Source: Georgenia_A wangjunii (lineage in GTDB: Bacteria > Actinomycetota > Actinomycetes > Actinomycetales > Actinomycetaceae). Taken from it: a stretch of DNA of 64,000 nt. This document shows, piece after piece, positions 1-8,032 of the stretch. The stretch is from assembly GCF_036421915.1 (NCBI RefSeq), contig NZ_JAZGOM010000010.1; one strand, written 5' to 3'. The notes under the pieces are model-generated. The model was not told where the DNA came from, searched no databases, and saw nothing but the letters and a program-made list of their open reading frames with translations. How positions within the stretch are numbered: position 1 is the stretch's first letter; each line of letters begins with the position of its first letter. The translations under genes were made by a program, and so were the position numbers.

Positions 1-261
1 CAAGGAACAGACGCACACCGCCCAGACCCAGCACAACCGCGCCAGACCCGATCCGGGGCAACCTCTCTAGCCTACTCACACCCGCCCTAGCCGGTCAAAT
101 CCGCTTGTTCCTGCGGTTCTGGCCACCTTGACGCATGTGTTCGTACGATCCCACCCGGAGTCGCCAGCAGAAGCTGGTCTTCTCTTGTGTGGGCCCCGTG
201 GGACCGGCCACCGGCTCGTTGAGCCATCCTGGTGTCCGTGCCTCCCTCAGCGGGTACCAGA
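1..261 (-). other. Leader of an rRNA operon leaving the left edge
   Basis: No protein gene is visible here. Read on the minus strand, the stretch lies downstream of two strong tandem promoters and ends at the window edge with CTGTTCCTTG. That is the start of the conserved processing/boxA-like segment (TGTTC-TTGAGAACTC) that precedes 16S rRNA in many actinobacteria. A run GAGAGGTTGCCCCG right after the inner -10 also resembles actinobacterial rrn promoter downstream sequence. I infer that the 16S gene begins shortly beyond base 1. The rRNA itself is not in the window, so this rests on promoter and leader similarity recalled from known rrn operons. Confidence 0.72.
69..98 (-). promoter_or_regulatory. 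Inner tandem promoter (putative rrn P2)
   Basis: On the minus strand a -35 TTGACC (93-98) and a -10 TAGGCT (69-74) are separated by exactly 18 bases. Transcription would run toward base 1. Together with the upstream copy at 262-291 this gives the tandem promoter arrangement typical of rRNA operons. Confidence 0.7.
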
Positions 262-291
262 ACTATAAGCAGCGTCGGAGTGGGGGGTCAA
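262..291 (-). promoter_or_regulatory. Outer tandem promoter (putative rrn P1)
   Basis: On the minus strand a -35 TTGACC (286-291) and a -10 TATAGT (262-267) are 18 bases apart. This is a near-consensus housekeeping sigma promoter with the same -35 as the inner promoter at 69-98. It lies between the end of the malic enzyme gene and the leader, directed off the left edge. Confidence 0.7.
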
Positions 292-303
292 GTCCAACGG
301 AGA

Positions 304-319
304 GGCCCCACGAGGGGCC
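304..319 (-). terminator. Short hairpin after malic enzyme gene
   Basis: GGCCCC-ACGA-GGGGCC forms a perfect 6-bp GC stem with a tetraloop. It lies about 135 bases past the malic enzyme stop and just before the outer rrn promoter. It probably ends malic enzyme transcription, but there is no clear U tract. Confidence 0.4.
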
Positions 320-454
320 CTAGCGCCCGAGATTCCGCCGTTCTTGCCCTCTGCTGAGCCACAGATGTCGTTCAGTGTGACCTGCTCCACAGGCCGGGTC
401 GTGAGGCCGCCAGCACGTCCGCACATGGTGCGGGCCAGCTCGCGGCGCACCGGC

Positions 455-1846
455 TCAGCGGCTGGGGCCGTCGCACTGCTGGCGGATCGCCTCCGCGACC
501 GCCTCCGCGACGCGGGGGTCGAAGACACCAGGGATGACGAAGGCGGGGTTGAGCTCGTCCGGGCTGACGACGTTCGCGATGGCGACCGCCGCCACGCGCA
601 GCATCTCCGGCGTGATCTCCCGGGCGCCGGCGTCGAGCAGCCCCCGGAAAAGGCCGGGGAAGGCGAGCACGTTGTTGATCTGGTTCGGGTAGTCGCTGCG
701 CCCGGTCGCCACGACGGTCGCGTGCGCCGCGGCGTCGATGGGATCGACCTCCGGGGTGGGGTTGGCGAGGGCGAAGACGATCGCGTCCTCGTTCATGACG
801 GCGATGTCCTCCCCCGAGAGGATGTCTCCCGCACTCACCCCGATGAAGACGTCCGCTCCGGCCAGGCCCTCGCGGAGGGTGCCGGTGAACCCGTCGGGGT
901 TGGTCGTCTCCGCGAGCCGGCGACGGTGGGGGTCGGTCTGCCCGTCCCCGGCGTGGACCGCGCCGTCGCGGTCGAACCCGACGATGTGCGTCGCCCCCTG
1001 CGCCTGGAGGAGGCCGATGATGGCGGACCCCGCCGCGCCCACGCCGGCGACGACGATCCGCACCTCGGACATCTCCTTGCCGACCACCCGGAGCGCGTTG
1101 AGCAGCGCAGCGAGCACGACGATCGCCGTGCCGTGCTGGTCGTCGTGGAACACGGGGATGTCGAGCTCGGCGCGCAGGCGGTCCTCGATCTCGAAGCACC
1201 GCGGAGCGGAGATGTCCTCGAGGTTGACTCCGCCGTACACCGGGGCGATCGCCTTGACGATGGCGATGATCTCCTCGGTGTCGGTCGTGTCCAGGCACAC
1301 GGGCCACGCGTCCACGCCCCCGAACTGCTTGAACAGCGCCGCCTTGCCCTCCATGACCGGCAGCGCCGCGCTCGGCCCGATGTTCCCGAGGCCCAGCACC
1401 GCCGTCCCGTCCGTGACGACGGCGACCGTGTTGCGCTTGATCGTCAGCCGGCGGGCATCCTCCGGCTTCTCCGCGATGGCGAGGCACACGCGCGCCACCC
1501 CCGGGGTGTAGGCCCGGGACAGGTCACGGCGCGTGCGCAGCGGGACCTTGGGGCGCACCTCGATCTTGCCGCCGAGGTGCATGAGGAACGTCGAGTCCGA
1601 GACCTTGAGGACGGTGACCTCATCGAGCGCGTTGAGCGCGGCCTCGACGCGTGCGCTGTGGGCGCCGTCGACCGTGTCGCACGTGATGTCGACGACGAGC
1701 GACGTCGTCGTCGAGTGGGCGATGTCGACGCCCGTGACGGACGCACCGGTCGCGGCGACCTCCGAGACGAGCTCGCTCGTCGCGCGCTGGGTGGCCGGCG
1801 CCTCGACGCGCAGGGTGATGGTGTAGCTCGGGCTCGGCAGGACCAT
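455..1846 (-). CDS. NAD-dependent malic enzyme with ACT domain
   Basis: Oxidative decarboxylation of malate to pyruvate in the cytoplasm. The 463-residue protein has an N-terminal ACT-like regulatory domain (about residues 5-85). The malic domain follows, with the RAYTPGVARV segment and the FHDDQHGTA metal/substrate motif, and then the NAD-binding domain with GVGAAGSAI. The order and length match bacterial ACT-containing malic enzymes (the SfcA/MaeA-like short class). The start is placed at the ATG at 1844-1846, because AGAGGA lies 8 bases upstream on the minus strand and the hydrophilic Arg-rich extension further upstream looks non-coding. The gene points toward the putative rRNA operon and is divergent from the DoxX gene. 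NAD rather than NADP preference is inferred from the family, not seen. Confidence 0.93.
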   Translation of the reverse strand: MVLPSPSYTITLRVEAPATQRATSELVSEVAATGASVTGVDIAHSTTTSLVVDITCDTVDGAHSARVEAALNALDEVTVLKVSDSTFLMHLGGKIEVRPKVPLRTRRDLSRAYTPGVARVCLAIAEKPEDARRLTIKRNTVAVVTDGTAVLGLGNIGPSAALPVMEGKAALFKQFGGVDAWPVCLDTTDTEEIIAIVKAIAPVYGGVNLEDISAPRCFEIEDRLRAELDIPVFHDDQHGTAIVVLAALLNALRVVGKEMSEVRIVVAGVGAAGSAIIGLLQAQGATHIVGFDRDGAVHAGDGQTDPHRRRLAETTNPDGFTGTLREGLAGADVFIGVSAGDILSGEDIAVMNEDAIVFALANPTPEVDPIDAAAHATVVATGRSDYPNQINNVLAFPGLFRGLLDAGAREITPEMLRVAAVAIANVVSPDELNPAFVIPGVFDPRVAEAVAEAIRQQCDGPSR

Positions 1847-2076
1847 GCAGCCGATCCTCTCGCGCGTTCCTGCCGACCGCGTCCCGGCGCGCCGCACGCG
1901 CGCCCCGCATGTCAAGCCCGGCGGCCGGGCAATCTTCCGGTGCCGTACCGCCGTTCTGGGGGCGCCGACGACGTCCTGGCCACCGAGTGGGACGTAAGCC
2001 CCAGGAATCGGGACAACTCGGGCGCCAGTGTTAGTACCACGAGCTCCACCCCCGCCTCAGCTCTAGGAGAGCAGCC

Positions 2077-2643
2077 ATGGCCACGACAACTACCCCCGTC
2101 TCCCGTCCGGCCGCGACGACCGGCAAGCCCATGTTCATGGAGGACATCGTCCGCACGCCGCTGGCGCGCAAGACGCTCGCCGTCGCACGCATCGTCATCG
2201 GCTGGGTCTTCCTCTGGGCCTTCCTCGACAAGCTCCTCGGCCTCAGCTTCACCACGGCCGCCGAGAGCGCCTGGATCCGCGGCGGCACTCCCGCCCAGGG
2301 CTACCTCGACAACGCCGTGTACGGGCCCTTCGCGAGCTTCTTCCAGCTCTTCTCGAACCCGATCGGCGACGTCCTCTTCATGCTCGGCCTGCTCGGGATC
2401 GGCGTCGCGATGATCACCGGCGCCGGTGTCAAGATCGCCGCGATCACCGGCACCCTCCTCATGGTCTTCATGTACCTCGCGGCGCTGCCCTTCATCTCCG
2501 GCTTCCACGGCACCAACCCGATCACCGACTCCCACTGGGTCGAGGCGCTGCTCCTCATCACCGCCGCGGTCACGCTCTCGGGCGACCAGTGGGGCCTCGG
2601 CAAGTGGTGGGCCACCAAGGTCGGCAACAGCTGGCTCCGCTGA
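2077..2643 (+). CDS. DoxX family membrane protein
   Basis: A 188-residue integral membrane protein with about four hydrophobic segments (roughly residues 34-55, 90-110, 118-142 and 155-172). It resembles the DoxX/TQO large-subunit-like family: an N-terminal RIVIGWVFLWAFLDK helix, then FNP-type and HW motifs (SNPIGD, DSHWVEA). Members are linked to quinone-dependent thiol or sulfur oxidation, or are of unknown role. The substrate here cannot be read from sequence. The start is supported by AGGAGA at 2065-2070, six bases before the ATG. It is a single gene, divergent from malic enzyme and ended by a strong hairpin shared with gatB. Confidence 0.85.
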   Translation: MATTTTPVSRPAATTGKPMFMEDIVRTPLARKTLAVARIVIGWVFLWAFLDKLLGLSFTTAAESAWIRGGTPAQGYLDNAVYGPFASFFQLFSNPIGDVLFMLGLLGIGVAMITGAGVKIAAITGTLLMVFMYLAALPFISGFHGTNPITDSHWVEALLLITAAVTLSGDQWGLGKWWATKVGNSWLR

Positions 2644-2688
2644 ACCGGTCCTCCCGCGCCCTCAGGGCGGGTGAGCACCCCGGCGACG

Positions 2689-2726
2689 ACGAACGGCCCC
2701 GGTCCGCGAGGACCGGGGCCGTTCGT
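2689..2726. terminator. Bidirectional terminator, doxX/gatB
   Basis: A perfect 17-bp inverted repeat (2689-2705 with 2710-2726) around a GCGA loop sits between two convergent genes. It contains no U tract, as is common for terminators in high-GC actinobacteria. It probably serves both strands. Confidence 0.85.
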
Positions 2727-2762
2727 GCGTCGGCACCCGTCGTCGTCGGGGGTGCCGCGGGC

Positions 2763-4274
2763 TCAGCCGATGCGCTCCATGATGAGCTGGCGCACGCGCC
2801 CGGCGTCGGCCTGGCCCTTCGTCACCTTCATGACCGCGCCGACGATCGCACCCGCCGCCTGGACCTTGCCGCTGCGGATCTTGTCCGCGATGTCCGGGTT
2901 GGCCGCGAGCGCGTCGTCGATGGCGCCGATGAGCGCGCCGTCGTCGGAGACGATCTCGAGGCCACGGGCGACGACGATCTCCTCCGGCCCGCCCTCGCCG
3001 GCGAGGACGCCGGCGAGCACCTGGCGCGCGATCTTGTCGTTGAGGCGCCCATCCTCGACGAGCCGCGCGAGCTCGGCGACGTGCTCCGGCGTGGCCGCGA
3101 TGTCCTCGAGGGCGATGCCCTCGTTCTTTGCCGTGCGGGCGAGCTCGCCCATCCACCACTTGCGGGCGGCGGCAGGCGTGGCGCCCGCGGCGACGGTCGC
3201 CTCGATGAGCTCGGTGGCACCGGCGTTGATGACGTCACGCATCTCGGCGTCCGCGTAGCCCCAGTCCTCCTGGAGGCGACGACGGCGCAGGGCCGGCATC
3301 TCCGGGAGCGACGCACGGATCTCCTCGACCCACTCGCGGCTCGGCGCGAGCGGCACGAGGTCCGGCTCGGGGAAGTAGCGGTAGTCCTCCGCGTCCGACT
3401 TCACGCGGCCCGGCGACGTCGTGCCCGTGTCCTCGTGCCAGTGCCGGGTCTCCTGCGTGACGGTGCCGCCGGCGTCGAGGACCGCCGCCTGGCGGGAGAT
3501 CTCGTAGCGCACGGCGCGCTCGATCGAGCGGAAGCTGTTGACGTTCTTCGTCTCGGTCCGGGTGCCGAGGGGGGCGTCGGGGCCGGGCCGCAGCGAGACG
3601 TTGATGTCCGCGCGGACGTTGCCGCGCTCCATCTTCGCCTCGGACACCTTGAGCGCCCGGAAGAGGTCCCGCAGTGCCTGGACGTACGCGCGCGCCACCT
3701 CGGGCGCGCGCTCGCCCACGCCGGTGATCGGGTGCGTGACGATCTCGACGAGCGGCACGCCGGCACGGTTGTAGTCGACGAGGGAGTACTCCGCGCCGTG
3801 GATCCGGCCGTCCGAGCCACCGACGTGCGTGTTCTTCCCGGCGTCCTCCTCCATGTGCGCGCGCTCGATCTCGACGCGGAACGTCGAGCCGTCCTCGAGC
3901 TCGATGTCGAGGTAGCCGTCGTGCGCGATGGGCTCGTCGTACTGGGACGTCTGGAAGTTCTTCGGCACGTCCGGGTAGAAGTAGTTCTTCCGGGCGAAGC
4001 GGCAGGTCTCGGCGATCCCGCAGTTGAGCGCGAGGCCGATACGGATCGCGTACTCGACGGCGGCGGCGTTGACGACCGGCAGCGCACCGGGCAGGCCGAG
4101 CGAGACGGGCGTGACCTGGGCGTTGGCCTCGGCGCCGAACGAGGCCGGGGCGCCGTCGAACATCTTCGACGCCGTACCCAGCTCGACGTGGACCTCGATG
4201 CCGATGACCGGGTCGAAGCGGGCGATGGCATCGTCGTAGTCGACGAGCTCGGGTGCGGACTGTGCGGTGCTCAT
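2763..4274 (-). CDS. gatB: Asp/Glu-tRNA amidotransferase subunit B
   Basis: Subunit B of GatCAB, which converts Glu-tRNA(Gln) and Asp-tRNA(Asn) to the amide forms. At 503 residues it is of normal length. It shows the GatB N-terminal motif IGIEVHVEL (about residue 24), the ARKNYFYPD segment, and a C-terminal helical YqeY-like tail (about 350-503, with SGKVQAAGAIVGAVMK) that contacts tRNA. It is the last gene of the gatC-gatA-gatB operon. Its ATG overlaps the gatA stop by four bases (ATGA, 4271-4274), so translation is likely coupled. Transcription ends at the hairpin 2689-2726. Confidence 0.97.
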   Translation of the reverse strand: MSTAQSAPELVDYDDAIARFDPVIGIEVHVELGTASKMFDGAPASFGAEANAQVTPVSLGLPGALPVVNAAAVEYAIRIGLALNCGIAETCRFARKNYFYPDVPKNFQTSQYDEPIAHDGYLDIELEDGSTFRVEIERAHMEEDAGKNTHVGGSDGRIHGAEYSLVDYNRAGVPLVEIVTHPITGVGERAPEVARAYVQALRDLFRALKVSEAKMERGNVRADINVSLRPGPDAPLGTRTETKNVNSFRSIERAVRYEISRQAAVLDAGGTVTQETRHWHEDTGTTSPGRVKSDAEDYRYFPEPDLVPLAPSREWVEEIRASLPEMPALRRRRLQEDWGYADAEMRDVINAGATELIEATVAAGATPAAARKWWMGELARTAKNEGIALEDIAATPEHVAELARLVEDGRLNDKIARQVLAGVLAGEGGPEEIVVARGLEIVSDDGALIGAIDDALAANPDIADKIRSGKVQAAGAIVGAVMKVTKGQADAGRVRQLIMERIG

Positions 4275-5809
4275 CGCACGGCCTCCTTCGTCGGGGAACC
4301 GTCGGTCCGGGGCGCGAGCTCGGGGGCGCTCGCGAGCAGGGGGCCGCCCCAGGTCTCTTCGAGCAGCCGCTCGAGGGCACCGCCGACGCGGTACAGGCGG
4401 ATGTCCTCCCGCACCGGCGCGAGGATCTGGAAGCCCACCGGCAGGCCGTCGTCGCTCAGACCGCTCGGCAGGGACAGTCCCGGCACGCCGGCGAGGTTGG
4501 CCGGGATCGTCGCGACGTCGTTGAGGTACATCGCCATCGGGTCGTCGACCTTCTCCCCGAAGCGGAAGGCGGTGGTGGGGGCCGTCGGCGAGACGAGGAC
4601 GTCCACCTGGGCGAAGGCGGCGTCGAAGTCGCGCTGGATGAGGGTGCGGACCTTCTGCGCGCTGCCGTAGTAGGCGTCGTAGTAGCCCGCCGAGAGGGCG
4701 TACGTGCCGAGGATGATCCGGCGCTTGACCTCGTCGCCGAAGCCGGCGCCACGGGTGGCGGCCATGACGCGCTCCGCCGTCAGCGGTCCGTCCTCGGGCT
4801 CGACCCGCAGGCCGAAGCGCATGCCGTCGAACTTCGCGAGGTTCGAGGACGCCTCGGCGGGGAGGATGAGGTAGTAGGCCGCGAGTGCGTAGTCGAAGCT
4901 GGGGCAGGAGACCTCGACGATCTCCGCGCCCGCACCCCGCAGGAGCTCGAGCGCGGCGGTGAAGCTCGCCCGCACGCCCTCGGCGTAGCCCTCGCCGCCG
5001 AGCTGGCTGACGACGCCGACACGCACCCCGCGCAGGTCGCCGTGCCGGGCGGCGGCGACGAGATCGCCGACCGGGGCGTCCAGCGACGTCGAGTCACGCG
5101 GGTCGTGCCCGCCGATGACCTCGTGGAGGAGCGCCGAGTCGAGCACGGAGCGGGAGACCGGACCGGCCTGGTCGAGGCTCGAGGCGAGCGCGATGAGGCC
5201 GTAGCGGGAGACGCCGCCGTAGGTGGGCTTGACCCCGACCGTGCCGGTCACAGCCGCCGGCTGGCGGATGGACCCTCCGGTGTCCGTACCGATGGCGAGG
5301 GGCGCCTCGAAGGAGGCGACCGCGGCCGCGGACCCGCCGCCGGAGCCGCCGGGGATCCGCTCGAGGTCCCAGGGGTTGCGCGTGGGACCGAACGCGGAGT
5401 GCTCGGTGCTCGAGCCCATGGCGAACTCGTCGAGGTTCGTCTTGCCGAGGATGGGCATCCCGGCGGCGCGGAGGCGTTCGACAACCGTCGCGTCGTACGG
5501 CGGGATCCAGCCCGCGAGGATCTTCGACGCGGCCGTCGTCGGCTGCCCCTTCGTCACGACGATGTCCTTGACGGCGATCGGGACGCCGGCGAGCTCGGCG
5601 AGCGCCTCGCCACGGGCCCGGCGCTCGTCCACGTCGTGCGCCGTGGCCATGGCCTCCTCGCCGTTGACGTGGAGGAACGCGTGGACGTCCGGCTCGACGG
5701 CGGCGATGCGCTCGAGGTGGGCACTCGTCACCTCCGCCGAGGACACCTCGCCCGCGCGCAGGCGCTGGGCGAGGTCGGCGGCGCTCAGCCGCGTGAGGTC
5801 GTCGCTCAT
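4271..5809 (-). CDS. gatA: Asp/Glu-tRNA amidotransferase subunit A
   Basis: The amidase subunit of GatCAB, releasing ammonia from glutamine for tRNA-dependent transamidation. The protein has 512 residues with the complete amidase-signature triad: Lys81 (IAVKDI), cis-Ser156 (PGGSGGGS) and nucleophile Ser180 (GTDTGGS). The glycine-rich amidase core spans about residues 60-490. The start ATG (5807-5809) overlaps the gatC stop by four bases, and the stop overlaps the gatB start by four. This fixes both ends and indicates a tightly coupled three-gene operon. Confidence 0.97.
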   Translation of the reverse strand: MSDDLTRLSAADLAQRLRAGEVSSAEVTSAHLERIAAVEPDVHAFLHVNGEEAMATAHDVDERRARGEALAELAGVPIAVKDIVVTKGQPTTAASKILAGWIPPYDATVVERLRAAGMPILGKTNLDEFAMGSSTEHSAFGPTRNPWDLERIPGGSGGGSAAAVASFEAPLAIGTDTGGSIRQPAAVTGTVGVKPTYGGVSRYGLIALASSLDQAGPVSRSVLDSALLHEVIGGHDPRDSTSLDAPVGDLVAAARHGDLRGVRVGVVSQLGGEGYAEGVRASFTAALELLRGAGAEIVEVSCPSFDYALAAYYLILPAEASSNLAKFDGMRFGLRVEPEDGPLTAERVMAATRGAGFGDEVKRRIILGTYALSAGYYDAYYGSAQKVRTLIQRDFDAAFAQVDVLVSPTAPTTAFRFGEKVDDPMAMYLNDVATIPANLAGVPGLSLPSGLSDDGLPVGFQILAPVREDIRLYRVGGALERLLEETWGGPLLASAPELAPRTDGSPTKEAVR

Positions 5810-6105
5810 GCGTCCTCCCCGAGGATCTGGGGGACGAGGAAGCGCCCGTCCCGGCTCGCGGGAGCGCCGGCCATGACCTCGGCGACGGGCAGCGGCCGCT
5901 CGACGACGTCCGGGCGCATGACGTTCGTCAGCGGGATCGGGTGGCTCGTGGCGGGCACGTCGGCGGTGGCGATCTCGCTGACCCTGGCCACGGACGAGGC
6001 GATGACGTCGAGCTCGCCGGCCAGGCGGTCGACCTCCGCCCCCGTGAGCTCGATGCGGGCCAGGGCGGCCACGCGGGCGACCTCGGCTGAATTGATGGTG
6101 GACAT
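5806..6105 (-). CDS. gatC: Asp/Glu-tRNA amidotransferase subunit C
   Basis: The small 99-residue subunit that wraps around GatA and stabilises the GatCAB complex. It shows the family pattern: an N-terminal helix (VARVAALARIEL), a central helix with two short motifs, and the C-terminal RPDVV and FLVPQIL segments. It is the first gene of gatCAB. No convincing ribosome-binding site precedes the ATG. A -10-like TAGACT lies at 6114-6119, only eight bases upstream, so the mRNA may be leaderless. The gene upstream (6141-6599) is co-directional with a 35-base gap. Confidence 0.95.
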   Translation of the reverse strand: MSTINSAEVARVAALARIELTGAEVDRLAGELDVIASSVARVSEIATADVPATSHPIPLTNVMRPDVVERPLPVAEVMAGAPASRDGRFLVPQILGEDA

Positions 6106-6140
6106 GGGCCAGGAGTCTAGTGCTCCCGGCTCGGGCACCC

Positions 6141-6599
6141 CTAGACGGTCCGGTCGCGCGAGTGCTGGCCGGAGGCGTCGCCGGCCGGTGCCCCGGAGGC
6201 TCCCGTGAGGTGCGCCAGGAGAGCGTGGGCGTAGGCGTCGGCGGCGTCCCGCGCGGCAGCCGTGCGCGCCTCGCCCACCGTGCCACGCGCCTCGACCCAG
6301 AAGATCCCGTCCTCGAGGGTGAGGCTGCGGAAGGCGTTCCCGAGCTCGGCGCGGAGCTGCTCCTCGCTCGGCAGCCACAGCGCCTCGTCGAGCGCGAGGG
6401 AGTCGAGTGCCCACTCCGTCGTGCCGTTGAAGCCGAGCACGGTGCCGGTGGAGTACCGGCGGGCCTCGACGACCATCTCCGAGAGCGTGAACACCTCGCC
6501 GACGACGTCGGGCTGCTCGATCGTGAAACGGTCCCCGGGGGCCGGGTCCCAGTCGAGACCGGCGTCGCGCAGGGCACGGGCAAGCTCGATCGCAACCAT
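6141..6599 (-). CDS. Conserved actinobacterial protein, unknown function
   Basis: A 152-residue soluble protein with no signal peptide or membrane segment. Its N-terminal half (VAIELARALRDAGLDW, then GFNGTTEWALDS and EALWLPSEEQLR near the middle) is typical of a small actinobacterial family. That family is often labelled pilus assembly protein CpaE in databases, although it lacks the CpaE ATPase motifs, so I give no function. The C-terminal 20 residues are hydrophilic and low in complexity. It lies 35 bases upstream of gatC on the same strand and could be co-transcribed. It is divergent from the phospholipase D-like gene. Confidence 0.75.
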   Translation of the reverse strand: MVAIELARALRDAGLDWDPAPGDRFTIEQPDVVGEVFTLSEMVVEARRYSTGTVLGFNGTTEWALDSLALDEALWLPSEEQLRAELGNAFRSLTLEDGIFWVEARGTVGEARTAAARDAADAYAHALLAHLTGASGAPAGDASGQHSRDRTV

Positions 6600-6724
6600 G
6601 GACCGAGTATCACCGGGCGCGGGGCGCGCGGCGAACGGGCCGGCGGACCGGGCCGCCCCGTGCTCGGCCGCGCCGCCCCCCCGGCCAGCGCCGGTCCGCG
6701 ACGCCCTGCCCTAGGTTGGTCGTC

Positions 6725-7972
6725 ATGTCCCGCACGCGCCTCGCCCGACTGCCCGTCAAGACGCTGCTGTGGGCAGGTGGTGCCCTGGTGGCCGCGCAGG
6801 TGGCGGTCATCGGCACGCTCGTCGTGGTCGACTCCCTCCGCAAGCGTCGCGAGCCCGCCCCGGGGAAGTTCCCCCGGACGGAGCCGACGACGATCCACGT
6901 CGCCGGTTCGGAGCTGACGACGTACACGTACGGCGTCGACCTGTACTCGGCGATGCTCGAGGCGATCCGCGGCGCGAAGAAGCACATCTACTTCGAGACC
7001 TACATCTGGAAGGGCGACGAGGTCGGGACCGAGTTCAAGGACGCCCTCATCGCCGCCGCCGAGCGCGGGGTCGACGTCCGGGTGGTCTACGACTCCTTCG
7101 CCAACGCCGTCGTCCCACCCAGCTTCAAGCGGTTCCCCGACTCCCTCCACGTCCTGCCGTTCCCGTTCTTCCGCCCCGGGCTGCTCATGCTCAACCCCCG
7201 CCGCTCGGGCCGCGACCACCGCAAGGTCCTCGTCGTCGACGGCGACGTCGGCTTCGTCGGTGGCTACAACATCGGCTCGCTCTACGCGACGGGTTGGCGG
7301 GACACGCACCTGCGGGTCGAGGGGCCGGCCGCGTGGGAGCTGGAGAACGCCTTCGTCGACTTCTGGAACGCCCATCGGCGAGCCAAGCACCCCGAGCTCG
7401 AGGACCGCGGTGCCCGGGCGTGGGACTCGCGCATCAAGGCCGCGCGCAACTCGCCCTCGGTCATGCTCTTCCCGGTGCGGGGCATGTACCTCGAGGCCAT
7501 CGACCGTGCCCGCGACCGCATCCTCATCACGCAGGGCTACTTCATCCCGGACCCGGAGATCCTCGCCGGCCTGCTCACCGCGGCGCGCCGGGGGGCGGAC
7601 GTGCGCGTCCTCGTGCCCGAGGTCTCCAACCACGTCGTCGCGGACTGGGTGGCGCGCGGCTACTACAGCCAGCTCCTGGGCGGTGGCGTGCGGATCTACC
7701 TGTACGAGAACGCGATGGTCCACGCGAAGACCGCCACGGTGGACGGGCGGTGGACGACGATCGGCACGACGAACATCGACCGGCTCTCGATGACCGGCAA
7801 CTTCGAGATCAACCTCGAGATCTACGACCGCGACCTCGCGGCGCACATGGAGGACGTCTTCGCGACGGACCTGACGAACGCGCGCGAGCTCACCCACGCC
7901 GAGTGGGAGCAGCGCCCGCTCGCGGCGCGCATCGGCGAGTCGATCCTGCGCCCGCTCGGCCCGCTCCTGTAG
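6725..7972 (+). CDS. Phospholipase D-like cardiolipin synthase family protein
   Basis: A phospholipase D superfamily enzyme that probably moves phosphatidyl groups, for example in cardiolipin synthesis, at the membrane. The 415-residue protein has one N-terminal membrane segment (about 12-35) and two HKD repeats, His165 (HRKVLVVDG, then GGYN) and His333 (HAKTATVDG, then GTTNID). Both carry the Lys and Asp required for catalysis. It lacks the second N-terminal membrane helix seen in many ClsA proteins. The start is the ATG at 6725. A -10-like TAGGTT at 6712-6717 is seven bases upstream and no Shine-Dalgarno is visible, which suggests a leaderless transcript. The substrate is inferred from family only. 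Confidence 0.88.
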   Translation: MSRTRLARLPVKTLLWAGGALVAAQVAVIGTLVVVDSLRKRREPAPGKFPRTEPTTIHVAGSELTTYTYGVDLYSAMLEAIRGAKKHIYFETYIWKGDEVGTEFKDALIAAAERGVDVRVVYDSFANAVVPPSFKRFPDSLHVLPFPFFRPGLLMLNPRRSGRDHRKVLVVDGDVGFVGGYNIGSLYATGWRDTHLRVEGPAAWELENAFVDFWNAHRRAKHPELEDRGARAWDSRIKAARNSPSVMLFPVRGMYLEAIDRARDRILITQGYFIPDPEILAGLLTAARRGADVRVLVPEVSNHVVADWVARGYYSQLLGGGVRIYLYENAMVHAKTATVDGRWTTIGTTNIDRLSMTGNFEINLEIYDRDLAAHMEDVFATDLTNARELTHAEWEQRPLAARIGESILRPLGPLL

Positions 7973-7981
7973 CGACGAGGG

Positions 7982-8030
7982 CGCGAGCACCCCGCCCCGA
8001 ACGCGAGCACCCTGCCTGGGCGCGAGAAGG
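7982..8030 (+). repeat. Intergenic 19-20 bp tandem repeat
   Basis: CGCGAGCACC recurs at 7982 and 8002, and a shortened CGCGAGAAGG at 8021, giving about 2.5 units. It lies between the convergent phospholipase D-like and MupG-like genes. No hairpin is obvious. Confidence 0.55.
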
Positions 8031-8032
8031 GC

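Noticed and set aside
135..528. Short open frames on both strands in the left gene-free region
   Set aside because: They cross the promoters and leader of the putative rRNA operon, have no ribosome sites, and the composition is unlike coding DNA here.
344..2413. Very long open frames antisense to malic enzyme and across its upstream gap
   Set aside because: Arg/Asp/Gly-rich shadow frames produced by high GC; the malic enzyme frame explains the region. The same applies to the long frames opposite gatB/gatA, putA, tgpA, UPF0182 and uvrD2.
5806..7990. Upstream extension of gatA to a 1239-residue protein
   Set aside because: Only the part from the ATG at 5809 matches GatA; the extension runs antisense through the phospholipase D-like gene and gatC.
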